A stretch of DNA of 64,000 nucleotides from Providencia rettgeri (GCF_041075285.1 NZ_CP163512.1:868001-932000); one strand, 5' to 3'. Shown: positions 39,878 through 50,642, counted from the stretch's first letter. The notes: generated from the sequence alone by a model not told the origin. Numbers and translations are program-made.

Positions 39878-41217
39878 TGACAAACCGTAAGTCAGCAAAT
39901 TTACTGTTGGTTGATGACGATCCAAGTTTACTTAAGTTACTTGGGATGCGGTTAAGCAGCGAAGGGTTTAAAGTCACCACCGCTGAAAGTGGCCCTGAAG
40001 CACTCAAAATCTTACAAAAAGAAAAGTTGGATTTGGTGATAAGCGACTTGCGCATGGATGAAATGGATGGAATGGCGCTATTTGATGAAATTCAAAAAGC
40101 CCATCCCAATATGCCAGTCATTATTTTGACTGCCCATGGTTCAATCCCAGACGCTGTTGCAGCGACTCAACGAGGGGTGTTTAGCTTTTTAACCAAACCT
40201 GTGGATAAAGACGCATTATATAAAGCTATCGATGATGCGTTAGCGTTATCGTCTTCACCGATGAGTGATGAAGAGTGGAGCTCAGGGATAGTCACTCGTA
40301 GCCCCTTAATGATCCGCCTTCTCGAACAGGCTCATATGGTGGCGCAATCGGATGTCAGTGTGCTGATCAACGGGCAAAGTGGAACGGGTAAAGAGGTTTT
40401 AGCACAAGCGATCCATAAGGCTAGCCCACGAGCTCGCAAACCCTTTATTGCCATCAATTGTGGGGCGTTACCAGAACAACTGTTAGAGTCTGAATTATTT
40501 GGTCATGCGAAAGGGGCCTTTACAGGCGCTGTGAGTAATCGAGAAGGGCTGTTTTTTGCTGCAAGTGGCGGCACGCTGTTTCTTGATGAAATTGGTGATA
40601 TGCCAATGCCTTTGCAGGTAAAATTATTGCGCGTGTTGCAAGAGCGTAAAGTGCGTCCGTTAGGGAGTAACCGAGATTTAGACATCGACGTGCGTATTTT
40701 ATCTGCAACACACCGTAATTTACCGAAAGCGATGGAAAAAAACGAGTTTCGTGAAGATCTCTATTACCGTCTGAATGTGGTTAATTTACGCATTCCAGCA
40801 CTGAACGAGCGTGCAGAAGATATTCCATTACTGGCAAATCATTTATTGCGAGAGTCTGCATCACGTCATAAGCCTTTTGTGCGCAGTTTTTCAAGTGATG
40901 CGATGAAATGCCTAATGACAGCCAGTTGGCCAGGTAACGTTCGCCAATTGGTTAACGTAATTGAACAATGTGTGGCATTAACCACATCTCCTGTGATTAG
41001 CGAAGCCCTTGTTAGTCAAGCGTTACAAGGTGAAAATACTGCACTGCCAACCTTTGTTGAAGCGCGTAATCAATTTGAATTGAACTATTTGCGTAAGTTA
41101 TTGCAAATGACGAAAGGCAACGTGACTCAAGCTGCCCGAATGGCAGGGCGAAATCGTACAGAGTTTTATAAATTACTTGGCCGCCACGATTTGGAAGCTA
41201 ATGACTTTAAAGAATAA
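39877..41217 (+). CDS. glrR: GlrR (QseF), sigma54-dependent response regulator
   Basis: Activates glmY from the TGTC-N10-GACA sites with sigma54. The 446 residues hold a receiver domain (Asp57 in LVISDLRMD), an AAA+ domain with Walker A GQSGTGKE and the sigma54-contacting GAFTGA loop (intact, at AKGAFTGAVSN), and a C-terminal Fis-type helix-turn-helix (KGNVTQAARMAGRNRTEFYKLL). It overlaps the qseG stop by one base and ends the operon. Confidence 0.96.
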   Translation: MTNRKSANLLLVDDDPSLLKLLGMRLSSEGFKVTTAESGPEALKILQKEKLDLVISDLRMDEMDGMALFDEIQKAHPNMPVIILTAHGSIPDAVAATQRGVFSFLTKPVDKDALYKAIDDALALSSSPMSDEEWSSGIVTRSPLMIRLLEQAHMVAQSDVSVLINGQSGTGKEVLAQAIHKASPRARKPFIAINCGALPEQLLESELFGHAKGAFTGAVSNREGLFFAASGGTLFLDEIGDMPMPLQVKLLRVLQERKVRPLGSNRDLDIDVRILSATHRNLPKAMEKNEFREDLYYRLNVVNLRIPALNERAEDIPLLANHLLRESASRHKPFVRSFSSDAMKCLMTASWPGNVRQLVNVIEQCVALTTSPVISEALVSQALQGENTALPTFVEARNQFELNYLRKLLQMTKGNVTQAARMAGRNRTEFYKLLGRHDLEANDFKE

Positions 41218-41291
41218 TTTATATTATTCACCTATATAATCCACGTGGAATAAGGTGATCCATATTCACGCTTCGGGAGAAGAAACACGTT

Positions 41292-42914
41292 ATGAGCCGT
41301 AAGCTTAATATTTCACTCGCACAACTCAATTGGTTAGTCGGTGACATCGAAGGTAACTGTGATCGTATGTTGCAAGTGGTGAGTGAACAAGCCCCACACA
41401 CCGATATTGTGATGTTTTCAGAACTGTCTCTGACAGGTTATCCGCCTGAAGATTTAATTTTCCGCGCAGATTTTGAAGACAGATGTGTGGCTCAACTTGG
41501 CCGCCTACAAAAGGCCAGTACAGAAACGGCGATTATTGTCGGTCACCCTTGGTACGAAGGGGATGAAATATTCAACGCACTTTCCTTCTTTTATCAAGGA
41601 AAACTGCACGCCCGCTATTTTAAACAAGAATTGCCAAACTATGGTGTCTTTGATGAGCCGCGTTACTTTACCGCAGCAGAAAAAACCTGTGTGGTGGAGT
41701 TTAAGGGGTATCAATTAGGTTTGTTGATTTGTGAAGACATTTGGTATGACGAACCTGTAGATGCGGTAAAAGGTGCTGGGGCTGAGTTATTATTAACTAT
41801 CAATGCATCTCCGTATGATATTCATAAAGAACATATGCGTAGCGACTTACTGGTTGATCATTGCCAACGTACACATATGCCTATTGTTTACCTTAACCAA
41901 GTCGGTGGGCAAGATGAATTAGTCTTTGATGGTGGCTCTAAAGTTATTGCGAATAAAGGCAAGCAAACTTACAAATTAGCTGAATTTAAAGAGCAGGTTG
42001 TTACGGTACAATTTGATGAGCTGGCGTTGGTCACTGAAGGTGGGGTGTTTATTGAAAATGACCCCGTTGCACAGGTATACCAAGCCTTAGTGATGTCGAC
42101 GCGTGATTATATCAATAAAAATGGTTTCAATGGCGCTATCTTAGGGTTATCTGGTGGGATTGATTCAGGCTTAACGGTGGCAATTGCAGTCGACGCGATT
42201 GGTAAAGAGCGAGTGCAAGCCGTTATGATGCCGTTTCGTTATACATCAGAAATGAGCATTCATGATGCCAAAGAACAGGCCGAACTATTAGGTGTGGAAT
42301 TTGATATTGTCTCCATTGAACCGATGTTTGATTCATTCATGGCGCAATTAAGCCCTATGTTTGAAGGTACTGCGGTTGATACTACTGAAGAAAACTTACA
42401 AGCGCGCTGCCGTGCTGTTATCCTAATGGCGATGTCTAACAAGCGCCGCCGTTTAGTCCTAACAACCAGCAATAAGAGTGAATCCGCAGTGGGTTACTCA
42501 ACCCTGTATGGTGATATGGCAGGTGGCTTTGATGTATTAAAAGACGTGCCAAAAACACTGGTTTTCGAATTAGCAAAATACCGTAATACGCTTTCGCCAG
42601 CTATCCCACAGCGTGTGATTGATAGGCCACCATCAGCGGAGCTTGCGCCAGGTCAGCTAGACCAAGATAGCTTGCCACCTTACGATATTTTAGATGCGAT
42701 CTTAGAAGGCTATGTTGAAAAAGATTTATCGGTTAATGACCTTATCAAGTTAGGTTTTGATAAAGACGTTGTCCGCAAAGTGGTGCGTTTGGTGGATCTT
42801 AACGAATATAAACGCCGACAAGCACCTGTTGGGCCGCGTATTACTATGCGGAATTTTGGTAAAGATCGCCGTTATCCGATCACCTCAGGTTTTGGCCGCA
42901 AAAACTGGTCATAA
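41292..42914 (+). CDS. nadE: Glutamine-dependent NAD+ synthetase
   Basis: Makes NAD from deamido-NAD, ATP and glutamine. The 540 residues fuse an N-terminal nitrilase-type glutaminase (Glu in MFSELSLTGYPPEDL, Lys in YFKQELPNYGVFDEPRYF, Cys in LLICEDIWY) to a C-terminal synthetase with P-loop ILGLSGGIDSGLT. E. coli K-12 has only the short ammonia-dependent enzyme elsewhere in the genome, so this is a real difference in the glrR-glnB interval. A ribosome site (GGGAG) precedes the ATG. glnB follows after 12 bases. Confidence 0.95.
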   Translation: MSRKLNISLAQLNWLVGDIEGNCDRMLQVVSEQAPHTDIVMFSELSLTGYPPEDLIFRADFEDRCVAQLGRLQKASTETAIIVGHPWYEGDEIFNALSFFYQGKLHARYFKQELPNYGVFDEPRYFTAAEKTCVVEFKGYQLGLLICEDIWYDEPVDAVKGAGAELLLTINASPYDIHKEHMRSDLLVDHCQRTHMPIVYLNQVGGQDELVFDGGSKVIANKGKQTYKLAEFKEQVVTVQFDELALVTEGGVFIENDPVAQVYQALVMSTRDYINKNGFNGAILGLSGGIDSGLTVAIAVDAIGKERVQAVMMPFRYTSEMSIHDAKEQAELLGVEFDIVSIEPMFDSFMAQLSPMFEGTAVDTTEENLQARCRAVILMAMSNKRRRLVLTTSNKSESAVGYSTLYGDMAGGFDVLKDVPKTLVFELAKYRNTLSPAIPQRVIDRPPSAELAPGQLDQDSLPPYDILDAILEGYVEKDLSVNDLIKLGFDKDVVRKVVRLVDLNEYKRRQAPVGPRITMRNFGKDRRYPITSGFGRKNWS

Positions 42915-43265
<351 letters not shown>

Positions 43266-43412
43266 CTCATTGAGTGAAAAGGCGGTAACGGAAGATACAC
43301 AGGAATGGGATTAGAACAGTGTATCTTATTATGCGAGTCCGCTACCGCTAAATTGCGAGAATATCAAATACACCACCATTAAAGCAGTTTCTTTTTACTG
43401 ATACGTTTTTGG

Positions 43413-43443
43413 AAATGCGCTTCTTATGGGAAGCGCATTTTTT
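43413..43443. terminator. Bidirectional terminator between glnB and hmp
   Basis: A perfect 11-bp stem (AAATGCGCTTC / GAAGCGCATTT) around a 6-base loop, followed by TTT on the plus strand and CCAAAAA before it, between two convergent genes. Confidence 0.85.
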
Positions 43444-43448
43444 AGCTA

Positions 43449-44648
43449 TTAGTTGAGTGTCAGCACTTTATGAGGACCAAAACACTCATAATGAATTGCA
43501 TTTTCATTAATCCCCATTGAAATTAATTGTTGGCCAATATGCTGCATGAAGCCAACTGGGCCACAGAAATAGAACTGCATATTCGGCTGGTCAATCCATT
43601 CGCGCACTTTTTGTAAATCCATCAATCCTTCATATTGATAATCAAATCCAAGACGGTCGCTGTCACGCGGCTGATTAAACCAAATTGCACAATGCCCTGC
43701 TTTTTGTTGTGCCATCAATTGTTGGATTTCGTGGCGAAATGCATGAACTGCACCATTTTCCGCGGCATGTAGCCAATTGATGGTTGCATCATGACCTTGC
43801 TGTGTGAGGTGATTTAGCATACTTAACATAGGGGTTAGACCAACACCTGCTGAAATCAACGTTACTGGCGTTTGATTATCGACATCAATAAAGAAGTCGC
43901 CACATGGTGGTGCTAAATAAACACTGTCCCCTTCATTGATCTGTTGGTGTAAGAAATTCGACACTGCACCTTGGTCTTCGCGTTTCACTGCAATACGGTA
44001 ACTTTGCCCATTCGGTGCTGTCGTTAGAGAGTATTGGCGAATTTCTTGGTTAGCAAACCCTTTATGATTGATATAAATCGTAATGTATTGACCTGGACGG
44101 TAGTGAGCCACGGGTTCTCCATCAACAGGGACGAACTCAAAACTGGTGATAACATCACTTTGCTGTTGTTTTTGCTTCAGTTTAAATTCGCGTAAACCTG
44201 CCCAGCCCCCTATTTTATCTGCATTTTCTTGGTAGATTGAAGCTTCACGATCAATAAAAATGTTAGCTAACACTCCGTAAGCTTTGCCCCAAGCATCAAG
44301 CACTTCTTGGCCAGGATTGAGCAATTCATCAATGGCCGCCAGTAAATTTTCACCGACGATTGGGTAATGTTCAGGTTTAATATTCAAACTAGCGTGTTTT
44401 TGGGCGATTTTTTCAACGGCAGAAATTAATGCTTCTGGGGTTTCGATATGTACCGCATAGGCGCAAATTGCGTTAAACAATGCTTCGCGTTGCGCGCCAT
44501 TAGCTTGGTGAGTCATATTAAAAATATCTTTTAATTCAGGATGTTGTTTAAACATTCTGTCATAAAAATGTGCAGTGAGTTTTGGCCCAGTCGCGGCGAT
44601 AGCTGGAATGGTTGATTTAACAATCGCGATGGTTTGGCTGTCTAACAT
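43449..44648 (-). CDS. hmp: Hmp, flavohemoglobin (nitric oxide dioxygenase)
   Basis: Oxidises nitric oxide to nitrate using O2 and NADPH. The 399 residues have a globin domain (1-140, [25 protein letters not shown]; proximal His in [19 protein letters not shown]), a ferredoxin-reductase FAD domain (RQYSLTTAP) and an NAD domain ([26 protein letters not shown]). Ribosome site AGGAG is 7 bases before the ATG. It is divergent from glyA, as in E. coli, and a candidate NsrR site lies in the gap. Confidence 0.97.
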   Translation of the reverse strand: MLDSQTIAIVKSTIPAIAATGPKLTAHFYDRMFKQHPELKDIFNMTHQANGAQREALFNAICAYAVHIETPEALISAVEKIAQKHASLNIKPEHYPIVGENLLAAIDELLNPGQEVLDAWGKAYGVLANIFIDREASIYQENADKIGGWAGLREFKLKQKQQQSDVITSFEFVPVDGEPVAHYRPGQYITIYINHKGFANQEIRQYSLTTAPNGQSYRIAVKREDQGAVSNFLHQQINEGDSVYLAPPCGDFFIDVDNQTPVTLISAGVGLTPMLSMLNHLTQQGHDATINWLHAAENGAVHAFRHEIQQLMAQQKAGHCAIWFNQPRDSDRLGFDYQYEGLMDLQKVREWIDQPNMQFYFCGPVGFMQHIGQQLISMGINENAIHYECFGPHKVLTLN

Positions 44649-44804
44649 ACAGGTGCTCCTGAATTAATTTCATGTTCTCAGTTGGGAAGCATTCTTGAGT
44701 TTTCGTTGAGCTATCAAAAAATAAAATACTTATTTTTCATTGTAATAGCTAAATTTAACTGTGAAAAAAGCCACTTTTTTTGAGAGACATAACGCTTATT
44801 TATA

Positions 44805-44827
44805 AACATGTATTTTAAATACAACTT
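44805..44827. promoter_or_regulatory. Candidate NsrR operator for hmp
   Basis: A 23-base near-palindrome with half sites AACATGTATTT and AAATACAACTT around one base, compared with the consensus halves AAGATGCATTT / AAATGCATCTT (9 of 11 in each). NsrR represses hmp in enterobacteria and is released by nitric oxide. The site is about 160 bases upstream of the hmp start. The rest of the 464-base gap is AT-rich, apart from the glyA PurR box. Confidence 0.65.
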
Positions 44828-44990
44828 ATAATATTTAAGGGTATATGTAAAGACGTAAACAGATAAAATAGGGCAAAAGTAGGCACATAATGAGAAGGGG
44901 CTCGCAATAGCAGATATTCCTACGTCAAAATTTGATATATGAGCTATTTTATAATGAGGTGAAGTGATGATAATAAGGTGAAAAAAAATA

Positions 44991-45006
44991 ATGCAATCGT
45001 TTGCGT
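44991..45006 (+). promoter_or_regulatory. PurR operator upstream of glyA
   Basis: ATGCAATCGTTTGCGT matches 14 of 16 bases of the PurR palindrome ACGCAAACGTTTGCGT. It lies 107 bases before glyA. glyA belongs to the PurR regulon in E. coli because it supplies one-carbon units for purines. Confidence 0.75.
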
Positions 45007-45112
45007 ATATTTTTTGTTTAGGGCTATCTCAAGAGCGAAAAAGAGTTTACACTGTGTGCTATTGCGATGAATTGATTGTCAACCTATTGAATTGCTGAGG
45101 CAGGAGAAGTGA

Positions 45113-46366
45113 ATGTTAAAGCGTGAAATGAATATTGCAGACTATGATCCACAATTATGGGAAGCAATGGAGCAAGAAGTACAACGTCAAGAAGAGCACA
45201 TTGAATTAATTGCTTCTGAAAACTATACCAGTCCACGAGTCATGCAGGCTCAAGGTTCTCAGCTAACCAATAAATATGCAGAAGGGTACCCGGGCAAACG
45301 CTATTACGGCGGTTGTGAGTATGTTGATGTGGTTGAACAATTAGCGATTGACCGTGCAAAAGAATTATTCGGTGCAGACTACGCAAACGTGCAGCCACAT
45401 TCAGGTTCACAAGCGAATGCGGCAGTTTACATGGCGCTGTTACAACCAGGTGACACAGTATTGGGGATGAACTTAGCTCATGGTGGTCACTTAACTCACG
45501 GCTCCCCAGTCAACTTCTCAGGTAAATTGTACAATATCGTTCCTTACGGAATCGATGAAAGCGGCAAAATTGACTACGACGATATCAAAGCGCAAGCTGA
45601 AAAACATAAACCCAAAATGATTATCGGTGGTTTCTCAGCATACTCAGGCGTGGTTGATTGGGCTAAAATGCGTGAAATCGCAGATAGCATCAATGCTTAC
45701 TTATTTGTAGATATGGCGCATGTGGCAGGTCTGATTGCAGCCGGTGTTTATCCAAACCCAGTTCCACACGCTCACGTTGTGACAACAACGACGCACAAAA
45801 CGTTAGCGGGTCCACGCGGTGGTTTGATCCTCGCGAAAGGGGGGGATGAAGAGCTGTACAAAAAAATCAACTCTGCGGTATTCCCAGGCTCCCAAGGTGG
45901 TCCTTTAATGCATGTGATTGCAGGTAAAGCGGTAGCCCTGAAAGAAGCTATGGAACCTGAGTTCAAAGTGTACCAACAACAAGTTGCGAAAAATGCGAAA
46001 GCAATGGTGGAAGTTTTCCAACAACGTGGCTATAAAGTTGTTTCTGGTGGCACTGAAAACCACTTATTCTTAGTTGATCTAGTTGACAAAGATATCACAG
46101 GTAAAGACGCTGATGCTGCGCTGGGTCGTGCTAATATCACGGTGAACAAAAACAGCGTACCAAACGATCCGAAGAGCCCATTTGTGACTTCAGGGGTTCG
46201 CATCGGTTCTCCTGCGATCACTCGTCGCGGTTTTAAAGAAGCTGAAGCACGCGAGCTAGCTGGCTGGATGTGTGATATTCTAGACAACCTCAATGACGAA
46301 GCGACCATTGAGAGCGTGAAACAAAAAGTATTAGCAATCTGCAAAAAATACCCAGTTTACGCATAA
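45113..46366 (+). CDS. glyA: GlyA, serine hydroxymethyltransferase
   Basis: PLP enzyme that converts serine and tetrahydrofolate to glycine and methylene-tetrahydrofolate. The 417 residues match E. coli. The N-terminus [12 protein letters not shown] is conserved; the PLP Lys is in [14 protein letters not shown], and [14 protein letters not shown] and YGGCEYVD are family blocks. Ribosome site CAGGAGA. It is monocistronic, closed by a terminator at 46389. Confidence 0.98.
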   Translation: MLKREMNIADYDPQLWEAMEQEVQRQEEHIELIASENYTSPRVMQAQGSQLTNKYAEGYPGKRYYGGCEYVDVVEQLAIDRAKELFGADYANVQPHSGSQANAAVYMALLQPGDTVLGMNLAHGGHLTHGSPVNFSGKLYNIVPYGIDESGKIDYDDIKAQAEKHKPKMIIGGFSAYSGVVDWAKMREIADSINAYLFVDMAHVAGLIAAGVYPNPVPHAHVVTTTTHKTLAGPRGGLILAKGGDEELYKKINSAVFPGSQGGPLMHVIAGKAVALKEAMEPEFKVYQQQVAKNAKAMVEVFQQRGYKVVSGGTENHLFLVDLVDKDITGKDADAALGRANITVNKNSVPNDPKSPFVTSGVRIGSPAITRRGFKEAEARELAGWMCDILDNLNDEATIESVKQKVLAICKKYPVYA

Positions 46367-46388
46367 TATAACCAGGTTTAGTTACCTA

Positions 46389-46424
46389 AACCCGCTTCTA
46401 CTGTTAAGTATAAGCGGGTTTTTT
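46389..46424 (+). terminator. glyA terminator
   Basis: Stem AACCCGCTT / AAGCGGGTT (9 perfect pairs) followed by TTTT, 22 bases past the stop. Confidence 0.88.
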
Positions 46425-46447
46425 GCATTGAAAAAAAGGGAGGAATG

Positions 46448-47596
46448 ATGGTCATTCCATCAACGCGCTGGCTAGCAATTGATTATTTTACCTACTTTTT
46501 TGCATACAGTATTTTCTTACCATTTTGGTCTGTTTGGCTACAAGGTGAGGGTATTGATGCTGAAATGATAGGCGTTTTGCTTGGGGTTGGTTTAGCGGCT
46601 CGTTTTTTGGGGGCGATGTTTATCACACCATTAGTTAAAGAGCCTTCTAAGTTAATCACCGCAATACGGTTATTGGCAGCTTCTTCTTTAATTTTTTCAA
46701 TTGCTTTTTCCTTTGGCTCCCACTGGGCATGGCTACTCTTTGTGATGATGGGTTTTAACTTATTTTTCGCGCCTATGGTTCCGTTAGGGGACTCATTAGC
46801 TGGCACATGGCAAAAGCAGTTTACATTTGATTATGGCAAAATCCGTGTATGGGGCTCGATAGCCTTTATTATTGGCTCTTCATTAATGGGCTATTTGGCG
46901 GGCGTCTGGGGCCATAGGTCGATTATGGTTGCCTTGATAATCAGTTGCCTCGCATTATTGCTTGGCGCAATGTTAAAACCTGCGATCATGCCGACGGGAG
47001 CGGCGAAAGCGGATAATGGCAATAAAGTCACATTCAAACAACTGATTGCTGATAAAAATGTGGTGAGGTTTTTAATTTGTGTAACCTTATTACAAGGTGC
47101 CCATGCCGCTTATTATGGTTTTGCGTCTCTATTTTGGAAGGAAGCGGGTTATTCCGATTTAGTTATTGGTAACTTATGGTCATTGGGTGTTGTAGCTGAA
47201 GTGATGGTTTTTATGCTTAGCCACCGTCTATTTAGACGCTGGAGTGCACGTAACTTACTATTGCTTTCCGCATTTTGTGGCATTATTCGTTGGGGAATGA
47301 TGGGGGCATTTACCGCATTACCTGTGCTTATTGTGGTGCAAATTTTACATAGTGGTACGTTTACGGTATGTCATCTTGCAGCTATGCGCTTTATTAGTGC
47401 TCGTAAAGAAAATGAAATTATTCCATTGCAGGGCGTCTATTCAGCGCTGGCTACTGGTGGTGGTTTAGCGGTATTGACGGTTATTGTTGGTTATATTTAT
47501 GAGCGCGTTCCTACCCATCACGGCGTGGTATTTTATTTGATGGCGTTACTTGCGGTGCCCGCTTTATTTATCCGACCGAAGATCACCGCTCAGTGA
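46448..47596 (+). CDS. hcaT: HcaT-like MFS transporter (3-phenylpropionate family)
   Basis: A 382-residue, 12-helix major-facilitator protein of the HcaT / PPP group. E. coli HcaT is annotated as a 3-phenylpropionate carrier. Visible blocks include YFTYFFAYSIFLPFWSVWL at the start and HGVVFYLMALLAVPALF at the end. Two ATGs are adjacent; the one at 46448 has better spacing (4 bases) to GGGAGG than that at 46445. The hca dioxygenase genes and csiE, its usual neighbour in E. coli, are absent here, so the substrate is uncertain. Confidence 0.8.
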   Translation: MVIPSTRWLAIDYFTYFFAYSIFLPFWSVWLQGEGIDAEMIGVLLGVGLAARFLGAMFITPLVKEPSKLITAIRLLAASSLIFSIAFSFGSHWAWLLFVMMGFNLFFAPMVPLGDSLAGTWQKQFTFDYGKIRVWGSIAFIIGSSLMGYLAGVWGHRSIMVALIISCLALLLGAMLKPAIMPTGAAKADNGNKVTFKQLIADKNVVRFLICVTLLQGAHAAYYGFASLFWKEAGYSDLVIGNLWSLGVVAEVMVFMLSHRLFRRWSARNLLLLSAFCGIIRWGMMGAFTALPVLIVVQILHSGTFTVCHLAAMRFISARKENEIIPLQGVYSALATGGGLAVLTVIVGYIYERVPTHHGVVFYLMALLAVPALFIRPKITAQ

Positions 47597-47762
47597 TAAT
47601 CTGCCTGCTGCCAAGCTATAAATTCGATAACGTATTTATAGCCTGGTTTGCTGCTCAATTTGCGACTCAATATCATCAATATAAGCTACAGTGATATTTT
47701 CAATATTAATTTATTGAAGTAAATTAATAGATTGATATTTATTAAAAAAGAAATAAATCATT

Positions 47763-47797
47763 AAAAAAGTGGCAAGTTTTTTCATGACAAGCCACTT
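47763..47797 (-). terminator. Terminator of the TRAP operon
   Basis: On the minus strand AAGTGGC pairs with GCCACTT across a loop of 17 bases, then TTTTTTAA. It lies 17 bases after the large-permease stop. On the plus side the stretch from hcaT (47597-47762) is AT-rich and shows nothing else. Confidence 0.7.
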
Positions 47798-47813
47798 CAA
47801 TTAAAAATTATAT

Positions 47814-49091
47814 TTATAAGCTGGGTAAAAATGTTGTAAATACAGGCATAAAGGTCACCATTAATAAAACGACAATTAATGCAAGGAACAATGGCATGAC
47901 CTCACGAATAAAGTCAGCTATACGTACACCTGTAATAGATGTAGCAACAAACATGACGGTACCCATTGGTGGAGTTAAACAACCAATAGCTAAATTGAGT
48001 ATCATAACTATACCAAAGTGAATAGGGTCAATACCTAGCAATTTAACAGTTGGCATTAACAATGGAACAAGTACGATGATAGCCGCATTTCCTTCAATAA
48101 ACATTCCCAAAATTAATAAAACAGCATTAACGATCATTAAAAATACATAGGGATTATCAGAAAAACTGGTCATCATTTTTGCTACATCTTGCGCGACTTG
48201 TTCGTTGGTCAGAACCCAAGCTAAAGCGGAGCACGTCATGATAATTAACATAATGCTGGCGGTTGAACGGGCAGTTTCTAAAAATGAGGCCGCAATATCT
48301 TTTAATTTCATTTCGCGGTAAAAAAAGGCGCCTATAATGATGACGTATAATACTGCGATAGCACCTGCTTCTGTTGGGGTGAAAATACCAAACCGAATCC
48401 CGCCAATAATTACTAATACCAGTAAAAATGCGGACATTGCACCTTTACCCGTTTGGTAAACTTCAGAAAATGTAGGCGCTCTATCCCTAGCAGGTTTATA
48501 CCCACGCTTTTTTGCAATAAGATAAATGGCAATCATTAATGCAATACAGCACATTAAACCAGGGATAATTGCAGCCATAAACATTTTGCCAATAGAAACG
48601 TCAGCGACAAAACCATAAATAATTAAAGCAATACCTGGAGGAATAATTGGCGTAATTAGAGAACCCGCAGCCGTTACCGCAGCTGAAAAGCTTTTACCGT
48701 ACCCTAACTTGGTCATTTCAGGCACTAACATTTTAGACAACATGGCGCAGTCAGCAAGGTTAGATGCTGAGAGCCCACCCATCATAGTGCTCAATAAAAC
48801 GTTCGACTGTGCCAAGCCTCCTGGATAGTGACCAGATAATGTGCCTGTAAACTTCAACATTCGGCTTGTTATCCCTGTGTAATTAAGCAAATTACCTAGC
48901 AAAATAAAAAACGGGATTGCGAGTAAGGTAACGTTTTCACCAGCACCAATAATACGTTGTACAGCAATTAATGGCGAGATATCACCGGTGGAAAAGAAAT
49001 AAGTTAATAAGGCGATTAATACACTTAAAAAAATAGGGACATTAATTAAAAAACAAAAAATTAAGACAATACAGGCGATAACTACTGACAT
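47814..49091 (-). CDS. TRAP transporter large permease (DctM type)
   Basis: Main membrane channel of a TRAP transporter, which imports organic and sugar acids using the sodium or proton gradient. The 425 residues carry about 12 membrane segments and the DctM family blocks LLAIPFFILLGNLLN, GGLSASNLADCAMLSKMLVPEM and NLAIGCLTPPMGTVMFV. It overlaps the small permease gene by 10 bases. The gene neighbours (UxaB-like enzyme, LgoD, LgoR) suggest a hexonate or similar sugar acid as substrate. Confidence 0.9.
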   Translation of the reverse strand: MSVVIACIVLIFCFLINVPIFLSVLIALLTYFFSTGDISPLIAVQRIIGAGENVTLLAIPFFILLGNLLNYTGITSRMLKFTGTLSGHYPGGLAQSNVLLSTMMGGLSASNLADCAMLSKMLVPEMTKLGYGKSFSAAVTAAGSLITPIIPPGIALIIYGFVADVSIGKMFMAAIIPGLMCCIALMIAIYLIAKKRGYKPARDRAPTFSEVYQTGKGAMSAFLLVLVIIGGIRFGIFTPTEAGAIAVLYVIIIGAFFYREMKLKDIAASFLETARSTASIMLIIMTCSALAWVLTNEQVAQDVAKMMTSFSDNPYVFLMIVNAVLLILGMFIEGNAAIIVLVPLLMPTVKLLGIDPIHFGIVMILNLAIGCLTPPMGTVMFVATSITGVRIADFIREVMPLFLALIVVLLMVTFMPVFTTFLPSL

Positions 49092-49561
49092 GGTTTATCC
49101 CCTTTAATCAGTTTGCTTATATCTTGAAACAAATGTTGAACAGAAAATAACACCATAATGGATGCGCCAATAGGGACGGAGAGGTCAATGTAATAATAAG
49201 AGACGCCGATTATTGGGGTGATCTTATCTTCTGCGATCATAGAGAGCTCATAGCCTAGATAGCCAAAAATAGATAAAGAAACGATAGCCATGATGTGAGT
49301 TACGACAGCGATGAACAGTTGCATTTTTTCAGGTAATAGTGAAGTAATCGCATCAATACTGACATGCATTCTTTTTCCAGCGGCGGAAGCTGCACCAATC
49401 ATGACAAGCCAGATATAACTAACAATTAGAATTTCTTCGCTCCACATTAGCGGATCATTTAACAGCCAGCGCATAAACACAGCAAGAATCGTGATAATGA
49501 CAATCGCTGCAACGGCTAAAGATGAAACGATATCACTTAATTTCCCCAAAAATTTAAACAT
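49082..49561 (-). CDS. TRAP transporter small permease (DctQ type)
   Basis: Four-helix small membrane subunit of the same TRAP system, 159 residues. The family stretches FMRWLLNDPLMWSEEILIVSYIWLVMIGAA and VSIDAITSLLP are visible in pieces. Its stop lies inside the dctM start (10-base overlap). A 76-base gap with a hairpin separates it from the binding-protein gene upstream. Confidence 0.88.
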   Translation of the reverse strand: MFKFLGKLSDIVSSLAVAAIVIITILAVFMRWLLNDPLMWSEEILIVSYIWLVMIGAASAAGKRMHVSIDAITSLLPEKMQLFIAVVTHIMAIVSLSIFGYLGYELSMIAEDKITPIIGVSYYYIDLSVPIGASIMVLFSVQHLFQDISKLIKGDKPCQ

Positions 49562-49608
49562 AGAAGGTCCTTGCGAAAGTCATAAATAACCATTTATTAA
49601 TTTGTAAT

Positions 49609-49629
49609 ATTGGCGGTAGAACCGCCAAT
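49609..49629 (-). other. Hairpin between TRAP binding protein and small permease
   Basis: A perfect 9-bp stem ATTGGCGGT / ACCGCCAAT with loop AGA, 9 bases past the binding-protein stop, without T tract. It probably stabilises the upstream mRNA so the binding protein is made in excess. Confidence 0.6.
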
Positions 49630-49637
49630 CAGTATGG

Positions 49638-50642
49638 TTAGTTATTAATAATATCTTGTGTTTGTTGATATAAATCCGCAGACCATTCAGGGAATTCATT
49701 ATAGAATGGTTTTGATTTTTCTTTGAAAAGAGTACGGTCAACCTCTACTACTGTCACTCCTTCAGTTTTCATTTTTTCAATAATATCTTTTTCTTCTTTA
49801 AGGACTAATTCAGTTAAATACTGTCCGGCTTCATTACCTGACTCAACTAAAGCTTGTTGGATGTTTTCAGGTAATTTACTGTATGTTTTGCTGCCCATCA
49901 CTAAGTTGGTGACGTTTTCAACATGGCCAGTTAAAATTAAGTATTTCGCGGCTTCGTGGTGTTTTTGCCCATATAACACAGGAATTGGGTTTTCGGCGCC
50001 ATCAATTATTTTAAGATTAAGTGCAGTATAAACTTCAGCTAGAGGTAATGGCGTCGGTGTTGCACCCATTGCTTCTAACCCTTTAATTTGTATTTTATTA
50101 TTAGGTACACGAATTTTTAGGCCTTTTAGATCTTCAGGAGTTTGTACCATTTTATTTGCTAAAATATGGCGAGAACCATACAACCAGTCTTTAGAAACAA
50201 CATGTAGACCCTTTTTATCTAATTGCTGTTCTAAAGAGCTATACCAAGGAGAGACATTTAATTTAAAAATATCTTTATAGGATAAACCTAAATAGGGACC
50301 GAACATAATGCCATAATCTGGAACATAATCATAAAAGAAGGCACCATCGGCGAGAGTGATCAGTGGACTACCCAGTTTCATTTGTTCGATAACATCCTTC
50401 TTCGAGCCTAATTGTGAGCTTGGGTAAGGAATTAGCTCACCTTCACCATTAGTTTTTTCATTAAATTTTTTAGCCCATTCATGAACGGCTAAGTCGAAAG
50501 GTTCACCAGGATTATTTTCGTAAGCAACTTTGAGTTTATATTTAGCTTCTGCGAAAGCAGTGCCAGCCATACTGCCCATTAAAAATAGGGCGCTGAGTGT
50601 TAAGCCTAAAATGTGCTTCCCGTTTAGTGTGTTCAGTTTCAT
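49638..50642 (-). CDS. TRAP periplasmic binding protein (DctP type)
   Basis: Captures the substrate in the periplasm. The 334 residues have a signal peptide (MKLNTLNGKHILGL ... GTAFA, 1-31), then the DctP fold with the carboxylate-binding Arg in LKGLKIRVPNN and the conserved IDGAENP segment. It resembles the sugar-acid subgroup. The next gene upstream, 46 bases away on the same strand, is the UxaB-like reductase, so the order is uxaB-like, dctP, dctQ, dctM in one operon. Confidence 0.9.
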   Translation of the reverse strand: MKLNTLNGKHILGLTLSALFLMGSMAGTAFAEAKYKLKVAYENNPGEPFDLAVHEWAKKFNEKTNGEGELIPYPSSQLGSKKDVIEQMKLGSPLITLADGAFFYDYVPDYGIMFGPYLGLSYKDIFKLNVSPWYSSLEQQLDKKGLHVVSKDWLYGSRHILANKMVQTPEDLKGLKIRVPNNKIQIKGLEAMGATPTPLPLAEVYTALNLKIIDGAENPIPVLYGQKHHEAAKYLILTGHVENVTNLVMGSKTYSKLPENIQQALVESGNEAGQYLTELVLKEEKDIIEKMKTEGVTVVEVDRTLFKEKSKPFYNEFPEWSADLYQQTQDIINN

